Origin: Salidesulfovibrio brasiliensis JCM 12178
GTDB lineage: Bacteria > Desulfobacterota > Desulfovibrionia > Desulfovibrionales > Desulfovibrionaceae
Direction of reading: 5' to 3'
NCBI RefSeq assembly: GCF_001311825.1
Contig: NZ_BBCB01000003.1
Span: 1-64,000, forward strand
DNA length: 64,000 nucleotides
Below the pieces are notes generated by a model, which was given only the letters and a program-made list of their open reading frames with translations, made no database searches and had not been told where the DNA came from. The position numbers and the translations under genes were made by a program. Below, in pieces: positions 19,723-29,449 of the stretch. Numbering within the stretch: the first letter of the stretch is position 1; each line of letters starts with the position of its first letter.

Positions 19723-20520
19723 CTACCGTCCCAGATGCACGCCGTCGTCGTCGCCGAGGTAGGCGCTGACGACCTTGGGGTTGCTGCGGACCTCGTCGGC
19801 GCGCCCGAGGCCAGCACGCGGCCGAAGTCGAGGACCACGACCTTGTCCGAAATATCCATGACCACGCCCATGTCGTGCTCCACCAGAAAGACCGTGACGC
19901 CCCATTCCTCGTTTATGTCGAGGATGTAGCGGGCCATGTCCTCGGTCTCTTCGAGGTTCATGCCCGCCATGGGTTCGTCCAGCAGGATGAGTTCCGGCTC
20001 GGCGGCCAGTGCGCGGCCGAGCTCCACCTTTTTCTGCACACCGTAGCAGGTGCCCGGCGATGCTGTGGCGGTATGGGGAGAGGCCGAGGAAGTCGATGAT
20101 CTGTTCCACTCGCTCGCGGTGGATGGCTTCCTCCCGCCGGGCCTTGCCGAAGTAAAAGATAGAGGCGATGAGGCCGTAGTCCATGCGCGAGTGGCGGCCG
20201 GTCATGAGGTTGTCGAGGACCGAGAGGCCCTTGAAGAGCGCGATGTTCTGGAAGGTCCTTGCCAGCCCGAAGGCGGTGCGTTTGTGGGGCGGCACGCCCA
20301 GCAGCTTCCGGCCGCCCATGGTAATGCTGCCGGAGTCGGGCACGTAACGGCCCGAGATGCAGTTGAGCATGCTGGTCTTGCCCGCGCCGTTGGGACCGAT
20401 GAGCGAGGTGATGGCCCCTTTGGGCACGGTGCAGGAGACGCGGGTGAGCGCTGCAACGCCTTTGAAGGTCAGGGTCATGTCCCCGATTTCGAGGAGGGTG
20501 TCGCCGTTACTGCCAGTCAT
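19723..20520 (-). CDS. livG: Liv-type ABC transporter ATPase LivG (two frameshifts in this sequence)
   Basis: Repaired length is about 266 residues. It has Walker A IGPNGAGKTS, FGLARTFQNIALF, then a signature that should read LPYGVQKKVELGRAL, Walker B LILLDEPMAGMN and EHDMGVVMDISDKVVVLDFG. Two breaks are present: at 20044-20048 the conserved proline codon of LPYG is incomplete (two bases short), and at 19801-19804 one base is lost in an SG-ADEV stretch. After the second break the C-terminus is normal (NPKVVSAYLG). The start overlaps the CBS-ACT gene by 14 bp. Confidence 0.88.
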   Translation of the reverse strand: MTGSNGDTLLEIGDMTLTFKGVAALTRVSCTVPKGAITSLIGPNGAGKTSMLNCISGRYVPDSGSITMGGRKLLGVPPHKRTAFGLARTFQNIALFKGLSVLDNLMTGRHSRMDYGLIASIFYFGKARREEAIHRERVEQIIDFLGLSPYRHSIAGHLLRCAEKGGARPRTGRRAGTHPAGRTHGGHEPRRDRGHGPLHPRHKRGMGRHGLSGGARHGRGHGYFGQGRGPRLRPRAGLGRADEVRSNPKVVSAYLGDDDGVHLGR

Positions 20521-21160
20521 GGCGGAAGTCCTCCGGGCCGACCACTTCGTAGCCGACCTTCTGCAATGATCCGGCGATGGACGAGGGGTTGGGCGTGTCC
20601 ACGCGCACCACGACCATGCGGCGGTCCTTGTGGTGGAAGGTGCCCGTTGAAATAATGGAATAGCCGAGGTCGTCGATGATGGCCGAGACTTCGCGCAGCA
20701 CGCCGGGGCGGTCCGCCACTTCGAAGACGATGCGGGAGCCGCCTTCTGCAAAGCCCAGCTCCTCGGCAAGCACGTCGAGAATGACGGTGCGGTTGATGTA
20801 GCCGATGAGCTTGCCGGACTCGTCCACCACGGCCAGCCCGGCGAGATCCTTTTCGCGCATGATGACCGCGGCTTCCTCGATCTCCATTTCCGGCGGCACG
20901 GTGGTGATGTCCGTGCGCATGATGCGCTTCATGGTCAGCTTGGACAGCAGGTAGTTGAGTTCGTGCTTGTCCAGCCCGGTCATGTGCGAGGGCATGGCGG
21001 CGCTGACGTCCTCGCGCCGGGCGTAGCCCACCAGTGTCCCGTTGTCCTTCACCAGAATCATCCAGAGACGTTTCTCTTCCATGATCCGTTCCGCGTCCTC
21101 GGCCAGCATGTCCGGTGTGGCGGTTACGAAATCCTTGAGCATCTTGAGCCCTACGAACAT
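20507..21160 (-). CDS. CBS-pair plus ACT domain protein
   Basis: 217 residues. Two CBS motifs fill about 1-135 (TPDMLAEDAERIMEEKRLW; the second TTVPPEMEIEEAAVIM), and a C-terminal ACT domain covers about 140-205 (VADRPGVLREVSAIIDDLG). CBS pairs bind adenine nucleotides and ACT domains bind amino acids or other small ligands, so the protein probably senses energy state and a metabolite. It is first in the liv operon and overlaps livG, which suggests it adjusts the transporter or ligases. The ATG at 21160 has GAGGAG 7 bp upstream. This protein family often accompanies PaaK and Liv genes; its exact role is unknown. Confidence 0.85.
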   Translation of the reverse strand: MFVGLKMLKDFVTATPDMLAEDAERIMEEKRLWMILVKDNGTLVGYARREDVSAAMPSHMTGLDKHELNYLLSKLTMKRIMRTDITTVPPEMEIEEAAVIMREKDLAGLAVVDESGKLIGYINRTVILDVLAEELGFAEGGSRIVFEVADRPGVLREVSAIIDDLGYSIISTGTFHHKDRRMVVVRVDTPNPSSIAGSLQKVGYEVVGPEDFRHDWQ

Positions 21161-21180
21161 GGTCACTCCTCGTTGATTGC

Positions 21181-21497
21181 GTTGCGGCCTGTGCCGGAGT
21201 GTCCATAGGAAGGTTCATGCCAATTTGGTTGCAAAGGATGAAGCAGGAGGCTTTTCAAGATGTGACGTAAATAAAAGTTCTTTCATTTGCGAATGTTGCG
21301 CAATGATCATTTTAATGAATGCGTTCGGGCAGGATGGGTCTTGCAACGTAAGGAGACATTTGCGTAGAGGGTGGGCAGGTTTTTCTGCAACTTTTATTGA
21401 CAGGATGCGCGAGGTGTTTGTTGCTATGCGCCAAATGTTGCAAACAGCGCCTTTGCAACTTTTTTTTGCGCAAGCAACTAAAGTTGCGATTTGTTGC
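21181..21497. repeat. GTTGC/TTGCAA site array upstream of the liv operon
   Basis: This AT-richer, gene-free stretch of about 410 bp (21161-21572) contains at least ten GTTGC/GCAAC elements, at 21228, 21295, 21343, 21387, 21420, 21437, 21455, 21474, 21483 and 21493, plus one at 21181. Four are full TTGCAA palindromes (21229, 21341, 21438, 21453) and two are TTGCGCAA (21296, 21466). Five of the last six are spaced 17-19 bp apart. The array lies where the promoter of the CBS-ACT/liv operon should be, so it probably binds a cooperative regulator. No known binding-site family is assigned. Confidence 0.6.
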
Positions 21498-21522
21498 GCG
21501 TGTTAGTGAATCCGGGGGGTTG

Positions 21523-21553
21523 AAGGCGGGCCGGTGGGTGTCCGGCCCGCCTT
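21523..21553 (-). terminator. GC hairpin after the PHP-glycosyltransferase gene
   Basis: A perfect 12-bp stem (21523-21534 with 21542-21553) with a 7-base loop lies 20 bp past the stop. There is no T tract on the minus side, so termination is plausible but not certain. Confidence 0.6.
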
Positions 21554-21572
21554 CCAGGAGAGGGAGGTTCTG

Positions 21573-24007
21573 TTATGCGGCATCCCTGATCCGGGCTCCG
21601 AAGAGTTCCCAGGTCTCAAGGAAAGTTTGGTCAAAGGTGCGATGCTCCATGCGGGAGCGTGCCTTGCGGCGCATGTAGTTGAGCCGTTCGGGGGCATCGG
21701 TGAGGTGCAGGATGGCGCGGATGAGCGCGTCCGGGTCTGCGGCGGGGATCACCAGCCCGGTTTCGTCCGGGTCGATGTTCTCGCAGGGGCCGCCTTCGTC
21801 CGTGACGATGCAGGGCAGCCCCGAGGCTTGGGCTTCGAGGACCACGTTCCCGAAGGTGTCCGTTGCCGAAGGAAAGACGAAGATGTCCGAGCTTGCGTAA
21901 GCTGCGGAAAGGTCCTCCCCGTGCAGCGGGCCGGTGAAGACGGCTGGCGTGCCGCGCAGAGTGCGCTTCATTTCGTCGAGATACGGCCCGTCTCCGATGA
22001 CCACCAGCGAGACGCCCGGACGCATCCGGGAGAGCCTGCGGTACGCCTCGGCGAGGGTGTCGAGGCCCTTCTCCTTGGACACGCGGCCCACGTAGAGGAG
22101 CTTGGTGTCGGCCTGCACGTTGAATTTGTTAAAAAAGCCGTTGCGCTTGGCCGGATGGAAGCGCTCCACGTCCACGCCGCGAGGGTAGGTGGTTATCTTG
22201 CCGGGATCGATGCCCCGGTCGATAAGCTCCTGCCGAGTGGCTTCGGAGGGCGCGTAGATGACCTGCATCTGGTTGTAGAACCATGTCATGAATCGCCAGC
22301 AGCCGTCTTCCAGCGCGGTGTCCTCGGTAAAGGCGCGCACGTACTGGGGGAATGCGGTGTGGTAGGTGCCGTGGAACGGAATCTTGAGAATCTTCGATAC
22401 CGCCAGCCCGGCGAGTCCCACCGGTCCCGGCGTAGCCGCAAGGATGCAGTCGAACTCCCTGTCGAAGCAGTATTCCAGCATTTCGAGCACCGGCGGATAG
22501 CGCAGGGTCAGCTCCGGATATTCCGGAATGGTGAATTCGCCCACCGGGTCGAAGTTGGCAAGGCCCCGGCGCGAGCCGTCCGAGCCGCAGGTGACCACGG
22601 TCATCTGCTTGCCGTGGCGAGAGACGAGGTCCAGCTGGCTCTTGATGGTCTTGGCCACGCCGTTGATCTCGTCGAACGTGTCCGTGAAGTGGGCGATGCG
22701 CAAGGGGCGCTTCTGCTGGTCCTGCACGCCGAACCGCTTCAGTGCGCGGTTGCAGAAGGTGCGCTCCCGGCTGAAGAGGTCGTAGCCCACGAAGTACGGC
22801 GCGAGCAGAACATACAGCGATCCGGCCGAGCCGATGGTATGAAATATGTCGAAAAAGTTGCCGCCCATGGCGCTGTCGAGCACCTTGTCAGCAAAGTTTC
22901 GGAGCACCCGGTTGGCCGAGCCGGAGATGAACCGGGCCAGCTCGTTTTCCAGCAGCCGCGGCTCGCCGCCCTTGCCGTGCGCCACGCGCATCAGGTCCGG
23001 GTCTGCGGTGATGATGTCCGAGGCGCTCTTCAAAAGCGAGTCGCGCATGGAGTCGTCGTGCGAGGAGGAAAAGGAGTGCAGCGCGGCCTTGCTCCTGCCC
23101 ACGAAGCGGCGGAAGCGGTGGATGATGCCGCCCGGGTCCTCGGTGCGCGCAGGGTCGAGAATCTTTTCCCCGAAGCGCATGACAACGTGCTGCCGCGCGG
23201 CGTCCGAGAGGTTGGCCCGGCGCATGTAGAACTGGTAGCGATGCCGTACAGGTTGTGGGCCATGGTGCGCGGGGTGGCGGCTTCGCCTGCCGGGGCGCAG
23301 GTGCCGTCAGCAATGGCCTGTTTGAGCCCGTTCACGCAGGCCTTGCCGTTGAAGCGGGTGTGCATGCGGGCGATGTTGATGGAGCTGTGGTCGTCCGATC
23401 CGCCCACGATGACCTTTTGCCACGGCGTCTTTGACACCGGTTCGATGCCGTGGATGTCGGCAAGGCGTTCCATGAGGCGCGGGCCAAGGCCGTTCACCAC
23501 CGCTTGCAGGGATTCGTTCTGGCGAGCATCCCGGGAGCCGTTGGCCTCCAGCACGTCAAAGAGCAGGAGGGCCTGCTCGAAGTGCTCAAGCGTCAGGCGG
23601 TCGTTGACCGCGAAGAGCGGGTGGGCCAGCGCGTGGGTGATGTTCTGCTCATGCAGGTAGGGCACGAGGTCGAAGACGTTTTCCCGGAGCTTCTGGAACT
23701 CGGCGTGCTGGGCCTCGGTGATGTCCCATGCGAGGACGTGGAGTTTGCAGCCGTCATCAGGGAAGTAGGTGGTGATCTCCTCACTGATGAACGTGTCGTC
23801 GTGGTGGGCGATTTCAAGGGCACCATCGATGGTGTTGTGGTCGCTGATGGTGACGAGGTCCATGCCCCGTTTTTTGGCGGTTTCATAGATGAGCGCCGGA
23901 TCGGTGAAACTCTCCGGGCAGCCGATTTTTTGCAGGATCCATTGCGACGGGCGCTTGGAAAAGCGCGAATGCACGTGCAGATCGATCCTGAGCGGTGTGT
24001 CGCCCAT
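21573..24007 (-). CDS. PHP-domain / group-1 glycosyltransferase fusion (frameshifted in this sequence)
   Basis: Repaired length is about 811 residues. The N-terminal PHP domain (about 1-270) has metal-ligand motifs DLHVHSRFS, SDHNTIDG, H in ALAHPLF and GSDDHSS. A middle helical part (about 270-420) is unassigned. The C-terminal GT4 glycosyltransferase starts at RIAHFTDTFDEINGVAKTI and has GVDVERFHP, YVGRVSKEKG and FPSATDTFGNVVLEAQASG. The frame breaks at 23235-23239 (one G/C missing in GCnTAC); joining the frames gives NLYGIAYQFYMRRANL. Two separate overlapping genes are the alternative. AAGGAG precedes the start. The PHP part may be a phosphoesterase paired with mannosyl-type transfer to lipid; this is inferred. 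Confidence 0.75.
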
Positions 24008-24027
24008 GGCGTGCTCTCCTTGCTGTG

Positions 24028-24377
24028 TTATGCGCAGGCAGGGAGGCCGGTCTCGCGGTCTTCCTGACAGCGAATGCACAGACGGGCGTCGGGGCGGGCC
24101 ATGAGGCGGGCCTCGCCGATGTCGTCGCCGCATTCGGTGCAGATCCGAATTCGGGGGAGTTGATCCGCTCGAGGGCTTCCTCGATGCGCTGGACCTTCTC
24201 CCGGTCACGTTCCTTCAGAGCCAGGGCCATGCTGTGAGCGGTAAGCTGGGTGGCGTAATCCGCATCGTCAGCAAAGTTTTCGAGCGCAAGGTGAGATTCT
24301 TCATGACCGGCAGCGATGATGCTGTTCAGGGAATCGGTCAGACGGGCCTTGATGGTGCTTTTGGCAACTTCGTTCAT
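24028..24377 (-). CDS. DksA/TraR-family zinc-finger protein (frameshifted in this sequence)
   Basis: Repaired length is about 116 residues. The N-terminal coiled coil (about 1-75, e.g. ALKERDREKVQRIEEALERI) is followed by a four-cysteine zinc finger that becomes readable as CTECGDDIGEARL...CIRCQ once one base is restored at 24144-24146 (GGATC for GGCATC). The family binds RNA polymerase in its secondary channel and changes promoter response to ppGpp or stress. It ends 20 bp before the PHP-glycosyltransferase gene, so they are probably co-transcribed. Short DksA-like proteins of this kind are common in Desulfovibrio; the target is unknown. Confidence 0.82.
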
Positions 24378-24536
24378 GACGACCTCCGACGGTTCGGGTG
24401 TTATGTCTTGCTCTATGTAGCCACAGCAGGGATGCGTGTCGTTTCAGCGCCGTTACGCTTGCGGTTCACTTGTGTGGAGAAAAAAGGGGCTTGGGACGAT
24501 TTACGGGGGCGTGAAAGCGGAGTAGACTCCCGCCTC

Positions 24537-24980
24537 ATGAAATGGTTCTTTTTTCTTGTGGCATATCTGGCCGGGACGTGCGCTGCCGTTCAGGTTGGTG
24601 TGAACAACAGCCTTCGCGCCGCCCTCGGGTCGTCCATCAGTACCGCGCTGGTCTCCTTCGGCGTGGGCACGGTGGTGCTGCTCGGCTTCGTACTGCTGGC
24701 CCGCATCCCCATGCCGCTGGCGCAGGCCGCCGCCTCCGGGCCGTTCTGGATATGGCTCGGCGGCGTGCTCGGGGCCACCTTTGTGGCGGCAAGCATCCTC
24801 GTTGCGGCAAACATCGGCGCGGCCGGGGCCATGGTCTGGATCATCGCGGCGCAGCTCATCACTTCCATGCTGCTCGACCACTACGGCTTCTTCGGCTTCC
24901 ACGTCCGGGAGATCAATCCGGTCCGCGTGGTGGGCGCGTTGCTCCTGCTCGCGGGGGCGTTCATGGTCAGCCGCTACTAA
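24537..24980 (+). CDS. YdcZ-type DMT transporter (DUF606)
   Basis: 147 residues with about five hydrophobic segments and the family feature TCAAVQVGVNNSLRAALGSS near the N-terminus. Half-size DMT proteins of this family work as dimers in the inner membrane; substrates are mostly unknown. The frame is open far upstream but the ATG at 24537 begins the homology. It is divergent from the dksA-like gene; the 159-bp gap shows no clear promoter to me. Confidence 0.8.
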   Translation: MKWFFFLVAYLAGTCAAVQVGVNNSLRAALGSSISTALVSFGVGTVVLLGFVLLARIPMPLAQAAASGPFWIWLGGVLGATFVAASILVAANIGAAGAMVWIIAAQLITSMLLDHYGFFGFHVREINPVRVVGALLLLAGAFMVSRY

Positions 24981-24999
24981 TCGAATACGGAGTTGGATA

Positions 25000-25860
25000 A
25001 TGAATCTTCTGAAGAATATCGGCGCGGTCTGCCGCATGATCAAGATCGAGCACTCGGTGTTCGCCCTGCCGTTCGCCTATGTGGGCGCGTTCTTTGCCGC
25101 CGGGGGCTGGCCCGGCTGGCGGGTGATGATCTTCCTGACCGTGGCCATGGTGGCTGTGCGCTCCTTTGCCATGGCCTTCAACCGCCTCGCGGACGTGGAC
25201 ATCGACGCAAAGAACCCCCGCACACAGGATCGGCCGCTCATCTCGGGCGAGCTGACCCCGCGCTTCACCATGCAGTTCATCGCGGTCTGCGCCGCCGTGT
25301 TCGTGCTTGCGTGTGCCGGGCTGAACTGGGTCTGCCTCGCGCTTTCGCCGCTGGCGCTCGGGTGGTCGGCGTTTTATTCCTACTGCAAGCGGTTCACCCA
25401 CTGGTGCCACTTTGTGCTCGGCTCGGTACTCGGGCTTGCGCCTGTGGCCGGGTGGCTGGCCGTTACCGCCGAGATTTCGCTGGCCTCGGTGCTCTTCTTT
25501 TTCGGCGTCCTATTCTGGGTGGCCGGGTTCGACCTGCTGTATGCCTGTCAGGACCGCGAGTTCGACCGCGAGGAAGGACTCCACTCCATCCCCGCCAACC
25601 TCGGGATTCGCGCCGCGCTGGGCATCTCCTCGGTCAGCCATTTCGCCACGGCGGTGTTCTTTCTGCTCGCCGGAGCTGCCGCCGGTGCAGGGATCGTCTA
25701 TTATCTCGCGGCACTGGCCGTTGGCGGCTTTCTCATGTGGGAGCACAGGCTCATCTCCGCCGAAGACATGAGCCGCGTGAACCTTGCTTTTTTCACCGTA
25801 AATGGTGTTATTTCAGTATTGCTGTTCGTCGGCGTGCTCGTCGACATCGCCATACGCTAA
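25000..25860 (+). CDS. mqnP: UbiA-family prenyltransferase, likely menaquinone MqnP
   Basis: 286 residues with about eight membrane helices. It has both aspartate-rich motifs: NRLADVDIDAKNPRTQDRP (about residue 65) and DREFDREEGLHSIP (about residue 190). It transfers a polyprenyl chain onto an aromatic acceptor in the membrane. Because futalosine hydrolase mqnB, a polyprenyl synthase and menG are all in this window, the acceptor is probably 1,4-dihydroxy-6-naphthoate (MqnP) rather than 4-hydroxybenzoate (UbiA). GGAG lies 7 bp upstream, and the DMT gene ends 19 bp before. Confidence 0.85.
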   Translation: MNLLKNIGAVCRMIKIEHSVFALPFAYVGAFFAAGGWPGWRVMIFLTVAMVAVRSFAMAFNRLADVDIDAKNPRTQDRPLISGELTPRFTMQFIAVCAAVFVLACAGLNWVCLALSPLALGWSAFYSYCKRFTHWCHFVLGSVLGLAPVAGWLAVTAEISLASVLFFFGVLFWVAGFDLLYACQDREFDREEGLHSIPANLGIRAALGISSVSHFATAVFFLLAGAAAGAGIVYYLAALAVGGFLMWEHRLISAEDMSRVNLAFFTVNGVISVLLFVGVLVDIAIR

Positions 25861-25875
25861 CCAGGGGGAGACGTG

Positions 25876-27182
25876 ATGCCTGAAGCGATGCAGAAGATTC
25901 TGGAAACCCTGAAAAGTCTTTTCATCAAGGCGCAGGAGCGGCTGCTGACCGTGGAAGCTGCGTTGCAGGGGCTTCTCGTGCTGGCCTCGTTCTTTCTGGC
26001 CCTGCTCGTCTGGAAGCCTGTGGAGCGGCGCGTCCGCAGCAAAGCCGAGGCCATCGACGGCGAATGGGTGGCCCAGCTGCTGCGCACCTTCGCCCGATAC
26101 GGCTGGCTTATTCCGTTCATGCTGCTCTGCCAGATTTCCGCATTTGCCATGGGCATGGCCGGAAAGCCGACGCTCATAATAGGCATCTTCACCAATCTTT
26201 CCGCTGCATGGTTCGCGGCGCAGATTCTTCGCTCTCTCGTGCCCAGCCGGTTCTGGGGCAAGATGCTTGCCTACACCGCATGGGCCATGGCCGCGCTGCA
26301 CATCCTCGGTCTGCTGGAGCCGGTCATCGGTTTTCTCGACGGCCTCGGCGTCACCTTCGGCGAGACGCGGCTCACAGCGCTGGTGCTGGTCAAGGGCGTG
26401 CTGCTGGGCGTGATTCTCCTGCAGGCCGCTGCGGTCACGTCCCGCGTGGCAGACCAGAGGATTACACACTCCAGCCTGTCGCCGTCTTTGCAGGTGCTGT
26501 TTGTCAAGACGCTTCGCTTCGGTCTGTTTGCGGGAGCCGGGCTGGTGGTCATCAGCTCCATGGGCATCAGCATGACCAGCTTCGCGGTCTTCTCCGGCGC
26601 TGTCGGCGTGGGTATCGGTTTCGGTCTGCAGAAAATCTTCTCCAACCTCGTGTCCGGCGTCATTCTGCTGCTGGACCGCTCCATCAAGCCGGGCGACACC
26701 ATCGAGGTGCAGGCGCGTACGGCTACATCCGTTCGCTGCATGCCCGGTACGCCTCGGTGCTCACCCGCGACGGCAAGGAATACCTGATTCCCAACGAGCT
26801 GTTGATTACCAATCAGGTCATCAACTGGACCTTCTCCGACAACCAGGTTCGGCTGCGCCTGCCCGTGGGCGTGACCTATGAGTCGGACCTGCGACTGGCC
26901 CTGGAGCTGATGGAAAAGGCCGCCGAGAAATGCCCGCGCGTCATGAAGGACCCCGAGCCCGCCGCCCGGATCATCGGCTTTGGCGACAGCAGCGTGGACC
27001 TTGAACTGCGCGTGTGGATTCGCGACTCCGACAAGGGCATCGGCGGGGTGCGTCATGACGTGTTGCTCGCCATCTGGGATTCCTTCCACGAAAACGGCGT
27101 CGGTATGCCGTTCCCGCAGCGTGACGTGCTGCTGAAGCAGGATTCGGAACTCAAGGTGACGCTCGACGACAAAAGGCGATAA
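25876..27182 (+). CDS. MscS-family mechanosensitive channel (frameshifted in this sequence)
   Basis: Repaired length is about 435 residues. Four to five membrane helices are followed by the pore-lining TM3 (GAVGVGIGFGLQKIFSNLVSG, with the Ala/Gly packing of MscS) and the beta domain. The frame breaks at 26711-26714, where CAGGCGCG stands for an expected CAGGGCGCG (VQGAYGYI); afterwards it continues IRSLHARYASVLTRDG and LIPNE, then the alpha/beta C-terminal cage. It releases solutes on osmotic downshock. The ATG at 25876 has GGGGGAG upstream and follows mqnP by 15 bp. Confidence 0.88.
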
Positions 27183-27233
27183 GTCTCGCAATGAAATAAT
27201 GGCGAATGGATGGAGATGTGCTATTATTAGTGT

Positions 27234-29342
27234 ATGGTGCTCTCCATCCGTTTTGTCGCAATCATCTTCCTGCTGATCTCGGCCGTTCTGCCGGTCCGTG
27301 CCGACGGGCTTGAGCTGACGCAGACGGAGCGCGAGTGGATTGCCTCATCAGACTCCATCCGCGTCTTCATCGGCAACTGGCCGCCCTTTCAAATCATGGA
27401 GCCTGCGCCGCACGGCATCTGCCGTGACTACCTTGAACTGGTGGAGCAGAAGACCGGGCTTGATTTCGAGTATGTCAAGGCACCCGCCACATGGGGCCAG
27501 ACTCTGGAGAGCATGCGGGGGGACGATCCTCTCGTAGACGTCCTGCCCACCATTCGCCGCACCAAGGCCCGTGAACAATACCTGCTCATGACCGATCCCT
27601 ATCTCGCTCTGCCGTGGGTCATTGTCACCAGAAAGGATTACCCCAGAGTCAGTAGCCTTGCGGACCTGCCCGGTGCGGCAGTCGCCGTGCCCAAGGACTT
27701 TGTCATTCATGAAATGATGGAGCGGGACTATCCCGACATGCGCTACCTGCTGACCGATAATCCAGAGCAGGCGCTCATGGCCGTCTCCACGGGAGCGGTG
27801 GATGCCTTTGTTGGCAATATCGCCGGGGCGGCGTGGCTTATCGACAAGAACGGCCTGTCCAATCTCAAGATAGCCTCCTCCACCGAGTATGGACGACATG
27901 AACAGAGCATGGGCGTGCGACGCGACATGCCGGAGCTTGCGTCCGTCCTGAACAAGGCTTTGGCTTCGATCACTCCGGAGGAGCGCGCGCAGATACTGAA
28001 CCACTGGGGCATGCTGCGGGTGGAACAGACCGTGGCCTTTGGAGATATTCTGCATTGGGCATTGATGATTTTGTTGCCGGGTGCGGGCATCGTGCTGGTG
28101 CTGTGCTACTCGAACCGCAAGCTCAGGCGGGAGGTGGCCGAGCGCAAGGAGGCCGAACGAAGAGCCCGCGAAAGTCAGGAGGTTCTCCAACATGTCTTTG
28201 ACGGTCTTCATGCGGCGGTTGTGACTGTAGAGCCAAAGGATCAGGTCGTCATTGATGCCAATGAGCAGGCCGAGGTGTTGACCGGCTATTCTCGTGAAGA
28301 GCTCATCGGTCGCACCTGTCATTTTCTCTGCGGCAGGATGAGCGCCAAGGGCCAGTTTGCCGGGTGCCCGCTTCTGAACAAGAACATCCATCTCGGCGAG
28401 TTCGTCGCCACGCGTGCCGACGGGCGCAAGGTGCCGATAATGAAGACCGTGGTGGCCTCCCGGCGCGAGGGACGTGTGGTTTTCCTCGAAGTCATATTCG
28501 ACATCTCCGAGAAAAAGGAAATGGAGCGGAATCACCTTCAGGCCCAGAAGCTGGAATCCATCGGACGCCTTGCCGCGGGCGTGGCCCATGAGATCAACAC
28601 TCCCTCCCAGTTTGTCGGGGATAACCTGCGGTTCCTGAAGGAAGAGCTGGAGCCGTTCATCTCCATGGTCGACGAGGCGCGAAAAGAGCTTTGTCCGACA
28701 CTTGAAAATATGCCGAAGCAGGGAGCCGTGGAACGGTTCTGCGACGAGTCCCATACCGGATACCTGCTTGAGGAGATGCCGCAGGCGCTGGATGAGACTC
28801 TGGACGGAGTCAAGAGGATCACGCAAATCGTGCGGAGCATGAAATCCTTTGCGCATCCTGACGAAATCCGGCCCATCGAGATCGACGTTGCGGAAGCGGT
28901 GCAGAACACCGTTATGGTCGCCAGAAACGAGTGGAAACAGGTGGCCGACGTGCAGGTTGACGTTCCTGAGAAGCTGCCGCGCATCAGGGTCATCCCCGGC
29001 CAGTTCAATCAGGTGGTGCTCAATCTGCTCATCAATGCCGTGGACGCCATCCGGGAGAAGGTGGAGGGCAGCGGCGACATCGGCAGGGTCAGGATCACCG
29101 GCAGGCTCCATGGCGACATGGTTGAGCTCACGGTGAACGATAACGCAAACGGCATCCCTGAGTCTGCGCGCGACAACGTCTTCGACCCGTTTTTCACCAC
29201 CAAGCCGGTGGGGCGCGGCACCGGACAGGGGTTGTCCATCGCCTACGCCGTCATCGTGGAAAAATACGGCGGCGAACTCTTTTTCGACTCCACGGTGGGA
29301 AAAGGCACGACCTTCACCGTCCGTCTTCCCGCTGCGGACTGA
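27234..29342 (+). CDS. Periplasmic-binding-domain PAS hybrid-type sensor histidine kinase (BvgS-like input)
   Basis: 702 residues. It has a signal sequence (1-23), a periplasmic SBP-bac-3 type domain (about 24-265, IRVFIGNWPPFQI), one membrane helix (about 272-292), a coiled linker, and a PAS domain (about 315-430) with the cysteine motif C-HFLC-x11-C near 362-380. The phospho-acceptor helix is AAGVAHEINTPSQ; the ATPase domain has NLLINAVDAI, DNANGIP and GTGQGLSIAYAV. It binds a small periplasmic solute, probably an amino acid-like or organic ligand, and signals inward. No receiver is fused and no partner regulator is adjacent. It is monocistronic or reads into the hydantoinase gene 107 bp downstream. 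Confidence 0.88.
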   Translation: MVLSIRFVAIIFLLISAVLPVRADGLELTQTEREWIASSDSIRVFIGNWPPFQIMEPAPHGICRDYLELVEQKTGLDFEYVKAPATWGQTLESMRGDDPLVDVLPTIRRTKAREQYLLMTDPYLALPWVIVTRKDYPRVSSLADLPGAAVAVPKDFVIHEMMERDYPDMRYLLTDNPEQALMAVSTGAVDAFVGNIAGAAWLIDKNGLSNLKIASSTEYGRHEQSMGVRRDMPELASVLNKALASITPEERAQILNHWGMLRVEQTVAFGDILHWALMILLPGAGIVLVLCYSNRKLRREVAERKEAERRARESQEVLQHVFDGLHAAVVTVEPKDQVVIDANEQAEVLTGYSREELIGRTCHFLCGRMSAKGQFAGCPLLNKNIHLGEFVATRADGRKVPIMKTVVASRREGRVVFLEVIFDISEKKEMERNHLQAQKLESIGRLAAGVAHEINTPSQFVGDNLRFLKEELEPFISMVDEARKELCPTLENMPKQGAVERFCDESHTGYLLEEMPQALDETLDGVKRITQIVRSMKSFAHPDEIRPIEIDVAEAVQNTVMVARNEWKQVADVQVDVPEKLPRIRVIPGQFNQVVLNLLINAVDAIREKVEGSGDIGRVRITGRLHGDMVELTVNDNANGIPESARDNVFDPFFTTKPVGRGTGQGLSIAYAVIVEKYGGELFFDSTVGKGTTFTVRLPAAD

Positions 29343-29449
29343 CCATTCCCCGGCAAATACCGACCGTTCGCCATTCCCCCTGTGGACCGGGCCTGAATAA
29401 TGGTGGTACGTACTCCGTGATACGCTGCCTATGAATCGGGAGATTGTTC

